Positions 12,079 to 17,017 of a stretch of 17,017 nucleotides of DNA are shown here, piece after piece. Every line of letters begins with the position of its first letter. Positions within the stretch are counted from its first letter, which is position 1. Source of the DNA: DASRHY01 sp046765875 (GTDB lineage: Bacteria; Actinomycetota; Actinomycetes; Propionibacteriales; Kribbellaceae); contig JBKPSJ010000207.1 of NCBI GenBank assembly GCA_046765875.1, positions 1-17,017 on the forward strand, written 5' to 3'. The position numbers and the translations under genes are program-made. Under the pieces are notes generated by a model. It made no database searches. It saw only the letters and a program-made list of their open reading frames with translations, and was not told the DNA's origin.

Positions 12079-13362
12079 TCAGTCCGCATCGATTATTCCT
12101 GACTCCTCGATCACCGCATCAACGGTGACTGGAGTCGGCAGCTCCTTGTTCGCCGAGCCGACCCGCGGCCCGAAGATCTTGGAGAGCACACCGTCGCCGC
12201 CCGACGTCGAGGCGTGGATCGTCAGCGTCTCGCGGTTCTCCTGAATCCGGCGCATCGACTCGAACATGCGGAACACCCGGTCCAGCTCCATCGACGTCGC
12301 ATGTTGCGGGCCCTGACCAAGCACTTCCTCGGCGAACACGGCGCGCTGGGCGCGCTGCATCTGGATCTCGATGAGCGTGTTCATCGCCGCCATCGCCTGG
12401 TCGGTGTCGCGGATCTCGACGTCGACCGTGAAGGCGCAGTAGGCGCCGGGCTCGAACTTGGGGCACAGGTCGGCGAGCAGGCAGGCGTCGCACTGGCGGA
12501 ACGAGCCGCCGACGACGCCCGACAGCGTGCCGCTCTCGTCGGTGTGCACGACCGGGATGGGCACTTGCTCCGGCCTGCGCACGACGGAGCCCTGGGTGGC
12601 AACGGCGCCGTCAGCTCCGTCGTCGGCGCCCGACAGCCCGAGAGCGTGGGGCGTAGCAACTACCTGCTCGTACTGGAGCCACGAGGCGATCGCCACGGCG
12701 GTGGTGGCGGACACGTCCCCGTCCTCGACGGCCTCGAAGTCGCCGCCCAGGTTCTCGATCTGCTGGGAGAACTTGGCCAGGGCCGACGCCCGGCGCTCCT
12801 TGCCAGCGCGCACGACCTTGGTGCCGTCCCAGACCTGCAGCTCCCGGTAGCGCTGGGCCGAGACCCACCCGCTGACGATGGCGTCGGTGATGAAGGGCTG
12901 CTGGAGCACCGAGACCTTCGAGCTGTTGACGAAGAAGCGGGCCGAGCTGTTGCGGCGCAGGAACTTGGTCAGGGTCCGGCTGGTGCGGGCCTCGATCGCC
13001 CGGGCCTCGGGGATGCCGACGGCGCCGTGCTCGACGACCATCTCGATGGCCTCCTCGGGGTCGAGCCCGAGCCACTCGGGGATCAGACGCCCGGACCGCT
13101 GCGTGAAGGGCGTGAGAAGGCCGTAGAAGGCGCTCTCGTCGTCGCTGTAGGCCTGGAGGAACTCGTCTACCCCCGGAGCCTCCAGATCCGCCTGAGAGGC
13201 GTAGAACAGCGCTGCGAAGGGTTCCAGGGTCTCGACCGGACCGGCGCCGCCGGAACGTTGCTTGAGGATCGGCGCCAGGTTTACCGCCACCCGGCGGACA
13301 CCGGCGCGCCCGAGGGTCGTGCGGTGCTCGGGGACCTCACCGCCTCCGAACCAGAGTCTCAT
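12079..13362 (-). CDS. Large phage protein with four-Cys cluster; terminase-associated role possible
   Basis: 427 residues, the longest gene here. A long helical region (1-230) is followed by a linker and C291-x2-C294-x5-C300-x8-C309 (CDACLLADLCPKFEPGAYCA), which could hold zinc or an iron-sulfur cluster. After this comes a helical part (QAMAAMNTLIEIQMQRAQRA, then MELDRVFRMFESMRRIQENR) like the oligomerising ends of DNA-packaging or virion-assembly proteins. From memory, similar Cys-cluster proteins occur in actinobacteriophage packaging regions, so a small-terminase-like role is possible but unproven. The start overlaps the upstream stop by four bases. Confidence 0.8.
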   Translation of the reverse strand: MRLWFGGGEVPEHRTTLGRAGVRRVAVNLAPILKQRSGGAGPVETLEPFAALFYASQADLEAPGVDEFLQAYSDDESAFYGLLTPFTQRSGRLIPEWLGLDPEEAIEMVVEHGAVGIPEARAIEARTSRTLTKFLRRNSSARFFVNSSKVSVLQQPFITDAIVSGWVSAQRYRELQVWDGTKVVRAGKERRASALAKFSQQIENLGGDFEAVEDGDVSATTAVAIASWLQYEQVVATPHALGLSGADDGADGAVATQGSVVRRPEQVPIPVVHTDESGTLSGVVGGSFRQCDACLLADLCPKFEPGAYCAFTVDVEIRDTDQAMAAMNTLIEIQMQRAQRAVFAEEVLGQGPQHATSMELDRVFRMFESMRRIQENRETLTIHASTSGGDGVLSKIFGPRVGSANKELPTPVTVDAVIEESGIIDAD

Positions 13363-13814
13363 TCGTCAACCTCCTCGGCCCGCCCGAACTGGGCCCACGA
13401 CAGGCCCCGCTCCGGGCGGTAGTCGATCACCGGTTCAGCATGGGCGAAAGCCACCACCGGCACACCGTGAGTGGTCATGTACTCGGCGAAGTAGGGGTGC
13501 GCCACGACGTACAGCCCGAGCACCGTCGCCCGGGCCCCGGCGGCGGACAGGAGCATGTCCTCCTCGGCCCACTCAGGGCCGCCAGGGTTCAGGCGCACGA
13601 GGTCGGTCATCGGGATCTGGTACTCCCGCAGCCACCGGGTGAGCGTGTCGTCGCTGACCTCCTCGGGCGCCGTGGTCACCAGGAACACCCGCCCGTAACC
13701 GCCGATGTAGAGTGCCCGCACGAACTGCACGGCGGCGGGAATCGGATCGGCGTTCGGCAGGACGGCGGAGTTCTCGACGAGCAGGCCTTCGAGGCGGACA
13801 GCGATGGTCTTCAT
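13359..13814 (-). CDS. HAD-like protein lacking the catalytic aspartates
   Basis: 151 residues. The N-terminus (MKTIAVRLEGLLVENSAVLP) lines up with HAD motif I, but the usual DxDGT is RLEGL, so the nucleophile Asp is missing. Motif II fits (RVFLVTTAPEE), and the ATVLGLYVVAH strand and following helix fit the Rossmann-like core. It is therefore probably a non-catalytic HAD fold used for binding. Four-base overlaps on both sides place it between the CxxC protein and the 427-residue protein. Role unknown. Confidence 0.6.
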   Translation of the reverse strand: MKTIAVRLEGLLVENSAVLPNADPIPAAVQFVRALYIGGYGRVFLVTTAPEEVSDDTLTRWLREYQIPMTDLVRLNPGGPEWAEEDMLLSAAGARATVLGLYVVAHPYFAEYMTTHGVPVVAFAHAEPVIDYRPERGLSWAQFGRAEEVDE

Positions 13815-14341
13815 CGATACACACCCCGCCGCCGTCGCAGTTCAACCATGATCGTCGATGAGTACGGGCAGAAGTGGCAGAGGTACTTCTGCAGTTTCGG
13901 CGGGACTCTGGTGCGCCCGACCCGCTTGGAGTCGTCGCGGTAGTCGATGCACGGACGGTCCGGGTAGCTCGGCGAGTGGTGGCGCAGGAAGCACTGGGCG
14001 GCCTCCTCGCGCAGGTCGTCCCGGTAGTCGAACACTTGCTGGGTCGTACGCATCAGCTCTGACTGCAGGCTGATCACCGCTTCACCTTCGATGCGCTCCA
14101 GCGCCCGCTCCTGGTCCTCCAATGGCATCGACAGGAAGCTCTCCGAGCGAGTGATGTCGGGCATCTCGACGAGCGCGACGTTGGCGCCAGGGTGCAGCGG
14201 CCCGGGGATCTGATCGACAGGGACGTTGTGGAGGTGGCGGTCGATCCAGTCCTGGAGAACGACGTCGTAGTCCGGGTTGCGACCCTCGAAGTCAGAGAGC
14301 TTGGTGATCGTCCGGCAGAACAGGCACGTGGCGAGACGCAT
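13811..14341 (-). CDS. Zinc-binding phage protein with CxxC at both ends
   Basis: 176 residues. C6-x2-C9 at the start (TCLFCRTITKLSDFEGRNPD) and C155-x2-C158 near the end (YLCHFCPY) with C117 and C131 between (AAQCFLRHH, CIDYRDDSKRVG). The order CxxC...CF..H...CIDYRDDSKR...YLC.FCP resembles an actinobacteriophage family known to me without function. The ATG at 14341 has no ribosome-binding site but a promoter-like pair ends eight bases upstream, so it may be leaderless. Confidence 0.78.
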   Translation of the reverse strand: MRLATCLFCRTITKLSDFEGRNPDYDVVLQDWIDRHLHNVPVDQIPGPLHPGANVALVEMPDITRSESFLSMPLEDQERALERIEGEAVISLQSELMRTTQQVFDYRDDLREEAAQCFLRHHSPSYPDRPCIDYRDDSKRVGRTRVPPKLQKYLCHFCPYSSTIMVELRRRRGVYR

Positions 14342-14378
14342 ACACCAGAATCGTACGGCTACGCGTACCTTCCGTCAT
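14342..14378 (-). promoter_or_regulatory. Possible promoter for a leaderless late gene
   Basis: Minus strand: ATGACG (14373-14378, four of six matching TTGACA), 17-bp spacer, TACGAT (14350-14355, four of six matching TATAAT), then eight bases to ATG. It has no CANCGWCGNTG dyads, unlike P1-P5, so it would be under different control. Prediction only. Confidence 0.35.
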
Positions 14379-14611
14379 GTGTCGTCTTCATCGGGCTTGC
14401 CGATGTTCGCCCACGCCCGGCGTTCCATCTCGTCCTCGATCGTGGGCGTGTCGTCTTCACGAGGTGTGAACTGCGCCCGGGAGAGCACCCGTGTGCGTCG
14501 GTCGTCGTCGGCCAGCTCCGCCCGCGACGGACGGTCCCAGTCGCCGGGGTCAGCGTCCTCGGCCGCCCGGCGCTCGGGCTTCTCGTAGTCCCAGGAGTTC
14601 TGCCAGCCCAT
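14375..14611 (-). CDS. Small highly charged protein
   Basis: 78 residues, rich in Asp, Glu and Arg, with no Cys and no clear hydrophobic core (PERRAAEDADPGDWDRPSRA). Likely disordered. No family recognised. The start overlaps the previous stop by one base (TGATG). Located among late genes between the lysis block and the Cys-cluster proteins. Function unknown. Confidence 0.65.
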   Translation of the reverse strand: MGWQNSWDYEKPERRAAEDADPGDWDRPSRAELADDDRRTRVLSRAQFTPREDDTPTIEDEMERRAWANIGKPDEDDT

Positions 14612-14862
14612 CAGCGCTTGCGCTTGCGGCTGGGCCCGTAGCCGGACGGACAGCCAGCGAAGGGCCCGGCCTCGGCCAGACGCGGGCTCGTCTCACCGGC
14701 GAGACCGAGGGTGCCGTAGTGCAAGGTGTGCAACAGCGCTGCCCGGTTCTGGGCGAAGACGTACTCGGCGTTGGAGGAGTTGGGACGGAGCATCTTCACC
14801 GTCCCGTCGAGTGAGCCCCGGAGCAGCTCGTGGTTCATCGAGCGATCCACTCGTAGCGACAT
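14611..14862 (-). CDS. Small uncharacterised late protein
   Basis: 83 residues, beginning MSLRVDRSMNHELL. The middle (AEYVFAQNRAALLHTLHYGT) looks helical and the end is very basic (SRKRKR). No domain recognised. The ATG at 14862 lies in one copy of a 13-base repeat (CATGACCGGAGCG) whose other copy is 41 bases upstream. No ribosome-binding site is clear; a downstream ATG (residue 9, MNHELL) is an alternative start. Confidence 0.62.
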   Translation of the reverse strand: MSLRVDRSMNHELLRGSLDGTVKMLRPNSSNAEYVFAQNRAALLHTLHYGTLGLAGETSPRLAEAGPFAGCPSGYGPSRKRKR

Positions 14863-14913
14863 GACCGGAGCGTAGCCCTGGGGGTTCAGGACGCGCTCAC
14901 CATGACCGGAGCG
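14860..14913. repeat. 13-base direct repeat over two ATG codons
   Basis: CATGACCGGAGCG occurs at 14860-14872 and 14901-14913. On the minus strand each copy ends in CTCCGGTCATG. The left copy supplies the start of the gene at 14611-14862; the right copy supplies an ATG that opens only a five-codon frame. Possibly a duplicated leader. Confidence 0.55.
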
Positions 14914-14914
14914 G

Positions 14915-15013
14915 TCACTTGGTGAACCAGCGGGCGTAGATGAACAGGGCGGCGATCAGCACCAGCAACACAGCCAGCCAGAAGTCGCTCTTCCACTCAC
15001 CGGGCCATCTCAC
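14915..15013 (-). CDS. Very small single-helix membrane protein
   Basis: 32 residues from a GTG that overlaps the upstream TGA (GTGA). Charged, Trp-rich start (MRWPGEWKSDF), then one membrane helix (WLAVLLVLIAALFIYARWF) and a short basic end. Size and shape fit small phage membrane proteins that can act in lysis or host-membrane control; no direct evidence for either. An open frame continues upstream but lies inside the previous gene. Confidence 0.6.
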   Translation of the reverse strand: MRWPGEWKSDFWLAVLLVLIAALFIYARWFTK

Positions 15014-15393
15014 CAAGCCACGCCGCCCGACGCTCCGCCGGAGGCGGGGTCGGCGGCGTAGGACGGGTGCATCGACGCCTCGGTGGTGATCACCGGGTAG
15101 CGCACCGCTGGCTCGGGCATGCTGCGCGCTCCCGACACCCACTGACGGCGACGCGGCGCCCACCGGTCGGTGGCAAGTACATCGTTGATGGTCAGCGGCA
15201 TCTGGCGGTACCCGTAGCGCTTGGGGAACAGGACCTGGGGGACCTGTGACTGCTGGGCCCGGATGGTCTCCGCTGGCACCGTCGCCAGCGACAGCACGGC
15301 ATCGACGGAGTACTCCTGGTTCAGCTGCCCGGGCCGGGAGTAGTACCGCGGCAGCAGCTCGGCGGCGTTGTCACGCGACACCGGTACGGGCAT
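15010..15393 (-). CDS. Uncharacterised late protein
   Basis: 127 residues, beginning MPVPVSRDNAAELL. Central part FPKRYGYRQMPLTINDVLAT followed by a basic turn (APRRRQW), then a Gly/Ala/Ser-rich end (DPASGGASGGVAW). No family recognised. The ATG at 15393 is close (nine bases) to the stop of the previous small membrane gene, and there is no strong ribosome-binding site. A minor virion part is possible but only inferred from position. Confidence 0.68.
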   Translation of the reverse strand: MPVPVSRDNAAELLPRYYSRPGQLNQEYSVDAVLSLATVPAETIRAQQSQVPQVLFPKRYGYRQMPLTINDVLATDRWAPRRRQWVSGARSMPEPAVRYPVITTEASMHPSYAADPASGGASGGVAW

Positions 15394-15402
15394 GGGCAGA
15401 TG

Positions 15403-15516
15403 CTACGAGAGACCCAGAGCCCAGCGCAGGCACAGCCATGTCAGGAGCCACAGCACCGAACCGAGGAGTGAGCCGATGATGATGCCCTTGAACAGCGGAT
15501 CGGGCTTATTGCGCAA
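15403..15516 (-). CDS. Very small membrane protein
   Basis: 37 residues from TTG at 15516, overlapping the last codons of the collagen-like gene by 11 bases. One long hydrophobic helix (FKGIIIGSLLGSVLWLLTWL then CLRWALGLS). The overlap with a coding neighbour and the rare start lower confidence, but the hydrophobic content is unlikely for a chance frame. Could contribute to lysis alongside the holin-like gene. Confidence 0.5.
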   Translation of the reverse strand: MRNKPDPLFKGIIIGSLLGSVLWLLTWLCLRWALGLS

Positions 15517-16345
15517 GACAGGTGAACATCGTGATCTGTCCGCCTGGCGCGTTGATCGTGAGCGTCTCGGGCGAGAAGCCGGAAGGACAGGACAACCCGC
15601 CCGGCTCACCAGGCGGACCAGGAGGACCAGGAGGACCAGGCTCGCCAGGAGGACCAGGCTCGCCTTGCTCCCCGGGCGCGCCAGGCTCGCCTGGCGGACC
15701 GACACAGTCGTTGTTCGCTGCGCAGTAGGCGGCGACCGCTGCCGCGACCTGTTCGTCGGTGGCGTCAGCACCAGGAGTCCCCGGCGGACCAGACGGACCG
15801 GTTATAGATTCCCCCGGTGGCCCTGGCTCGCCTGGCTCGCCTTGGATCGATTCTCCTGGCTGTCCTGGTAACCCTCGTGGGCCTCGCCTTCCTCGGGGTC
15901 CTCGCTCTCCTCGCTCCCCTTTCTGGCCAGGACTTCCTGGAGGGCCCGGAACCACCGACGGATCGCCGGGAGGACCGGGAGCACCGGCGGCGCCCGGCTC
16001 TCCGGGCGATCCCGTCGCGCCAGGCAACCCGACACCGTCAACGCCGTCCTGTCCAGCCACACCGGGGCTACCGGGGCTACCTGTAGCGCCGGGCTCGCCG
16101 CTCAGCCCACGCTCACCGCGAGGGCCGGGGATCAACGACGTGACGGTTACAACTACGGTGTCGGGAGCACCGTTACCGACCACGGGCGGCGGGACGGTTG
16201 GGGTTGGTGCCCCCGACACTTCAATGGTAGTGGTCGATGGTGTCCCAGCGTTGGATGTGTCCGGCCAGGCCGACGATGCGAGGACCGCCACCCCTCCCAG
16301 CGCTGCGATCGGGGCGAGCACGTAGATGGGAGTGGTCAGCTTCAC
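15506..16345 (-). CDS. Membrane-anchored collagen-like protein
   Basis: 279 residues. Residues 7-27 form a signal anchor or signal peptide. A Thr/Pro-rich spacer (35-72) leads into two collagen-type Gly-X-Y blocks (about 74-192 and 216-250) interrupted by a helical insert with two Cys (ATDEQVAAAVAAYCAANNDC). A Cys-flanked end (C253, C276) closes the protein. The insert resembles those in other actinobacteriophage collagen-like proteins, from memory. The Cys pairs may lock the ends of a trimer. Because of the signal segment it probably sits in the host envelope rather than in the virion. Overlaps the holin-like gene by four bases. Confidence 0.88.
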   Translation of the reverse strand: MKLTTPIYVLAPIAALGGVAVLASSAWPDTSNAGTPSTTTIEVSGAPTPTVPPPVVGNGAPDTVVVTVTSLIPGPRGERGLSGEPGATGSPGSPGVAGQDGVDGVGLPGATGSPGEPGAAGAPGPPGDPSVVPGPPGSPGQKGERGERGPRGRRGPRGLPGQPGESIQGEPGEPGPPGESITGPSGPPGTPGADATDEQVAAAVAAYCAANNDCVGPPGEPGAPGEQGEPGPPGEPGPPGPPGPPGEPGGLSCPSGFSPETLTINAPGGQITMFTCLAQ

Positions 16346-16605
16346 GGGATGTCCAAGTCACCGTCAGTGCCGTCACGGCGCCTGTTCATGTCGGTACCTG
16401 CCTGCGACTTCCCGGCGATCAGTCCGAGCAGAGCGCCGAGGATGCCGGAGACCAGCGACATCAGGGTGTTGGCGATGATCCCGGTGTCAGCTGCCGGGTT
16501 CTTCACCTCCACGATCAGGATGAGGACCGAAAGCCCAACGATCATGAACGCCACGGTGAACGTGAAGACGAGCACCATGATCTCGATCACGGAGCGGTTC
16601 TTCAT
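16342..16605 (-). CDS. Holin-like two-helix membrane protein
   Basis: 87 residues. Two membrane helices at about 8-32 (IMVLVFTFTVAFMIVGLSVL then ILIV) and 40-65 (TGIIANTLMSLVSGILGALL then GLIAGKS), joined by a short loop, with a charged end (RRRDGTDGDLDIP). Position just after the endolysin gene and before the collagen-like gene fits a holin. Directly proving hole formation is not possible from sequence. Starts 15 bases after the endolysin stop. Confidence 0.75.
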   Translation of the reverse strand: MKNRSVIEIMVLVFTFTVAFMIVGLSVLILIVEVKNPAADTGIIANTLMSLVSGILGALLGLIAGKSQAGTDMNRRRDGTDGDLDIP

Positions 16606-16620
16606 GGTCCGCCATCGGCG

Positions 16621-17017
16621 TCAGACGTTGGACATCGCTTCCAGGAATCGACGGAATGCCCGCGCCGTCCGCCGATCGTAGATGCCGGTGACCGGCACCT
16701 TGAGGGCCGTCTGCATGTTGCGCACGCCCCGCGCACACCGGCGGCCGTAGGACCCGTCGTTCTTGTCGTCCATGAACTCGCGGGGGTACCACTTCCAGAA
16801 CTTGAGCTGGTTGATCAACCGGCGCACACCGAGCCCGCTGTCGCCCTTCTGCAGCACTGGGCGCGGCACACGGGGGATCGGCGGAGGACCGGGCAGGTTG
16901 AACCGGGCGAGGTTCCAGGGCGTGGTGCGGTAGCTGCGCGATCCCGGGATGTCCGACGGCTGGATGTGCCACGGCTCCGAGTTGACGTAGCGGAACGTGC
17001 GCAGCCCGTAGGCGGGG
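16621..17017 (-). CDS. Endolysin, C-terminal part (M15-type peptidase plus peptidoglycan-binding domain)
   Basis: The gene runs off the right edge, so only about 131 C-terminal residues are present. They begin with YGLRTFRYVNSEPWHIQPSD; the EPWH motif (coded at 16966-16977) is the catalytic Glu and zinc-binding His of VanY-type (M15) peptidases that cut the peptide part of the cell wall. A Pro-rich linker (LPGPPPIPR) follows, then a peptidoglycan-binding domain (LQKGDSGLGVRRLINQLKFW to VPVTGIYDRRTARAFRRFL). An in-frame internal ATG/GTG near 16869 would give only the binding domain; I consider it part of the larger enzyme. Holin-like gene directly downstream. Confidence 0.85.
   Translation of the reverse strand, partial: PAYGLRTFRYVNSEPWHIQPSDIPGSRSYRTTPWNLARFNLPGPPPIPRVPRPVLQKGDSGLGVRRLINQLKFWKWYPREFMDDKNDGSYGRRCARGVRNMQTALKVPVTGIYDRRTARAFRRFLEAMSNV

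Noticed and set aside
12214..13422. Long open frame of about 400 codons on the plus strand
   Set aside because: It lies antisense to the well-supported 427-residue gene and HAD-like gene; long opposite-strand frames are expected in high-GC coding DNA. Its residue make-up (Leu, Gly, Asp, Arg) shows no domain and it has no proper start context.
15590..16080. Repeat run that might be taken for a CRISPR array
   Set aside because: The repeats are nine-base Gly-X-Y codons in one reading frame without unique spacers of constant length.
15522..16325. Gly-Pro-rich open frames on the plus strand
   Set aside because: These are antisense to the collagen-like gene; a GGN-CCN repeat encodes Gly/Pro on either strand. 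The minus-strand frame has the signal segment, helical insert, Cys-flanked end and coupled start.

Overview
The window looks like part of a high-GC tailed-phage or prophage genome from an actinobacterial host. The evidence is the tightly packed run of small leftward genes joined by ATGA, GTGA or TGATG overlaps, a partial endolysin ending in an EPWH peptidase motif plus a peptidoglycan-binding domain, a two-helix holin-like protein, a phage-style collagen-like protein, and many small Cys-pair proteins of types seen in actinobacteriophages. No integrase, portal, large terminase, tRNA or CRISPR array is visible, so neither the lifestyle nor the exact host can be read from this piece.

Right part (about 11.4-17.0 kb, all on the minus strand): from right to left, the C-terminal part of an endolysin, a holin-like protein, a membrane-anchored collagen-like protein, small membrane proteins and uncharacterised proteins, then a CxxC protein, a HAD-like protein lacking its nucleophile, a 427-residue protein with a four-Cys cluster, and an acidic scaffold-like protein. 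This block ends at a strong two-way terminator (11330-11382) facing a small plus-strand Cys-rich gene.

Middle and left part (about 34-11018, minus strand): an early-type region of about 28 small genes. It falls into five transcription units. Each starts with the same module: two 11-bp dyads of consensus CANCGWCGNTG placed around and just downstream of a TTGT-type -35, a 17-18 bp spacer, a TAGCGT-like -10, and then 7-8 bases to ATGAGC/ATGAGT with no ribosome-binding site. The first gene of each unit is therefore probably leaderless, and all five units are probably controlled by one DNA-binding protein. Four of the five first genes encode Cys-pair proteins. Two winged-helix candidates for the regulator lie inside the controlled units. 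In two units a second, ribosome-binding-site-led start overlapping the upstream stop could yield an N-terminally extended form when transcription reads through.

Between units P1 and P2 sits a plus-strand two-gene insert (2138-3198) with its own terminator: a PRC-barrel/DUF2382-type protein and a secreted WGxxGxxG-type envelope protein. It looks like a moron, meaning cargo that acts on the host envelope or stress state. Other points of interest are a matching C-terminal tail (RSYxADEWxTK) on two adjacent proteins and a predicted branched RNA structure at 10110-10181.
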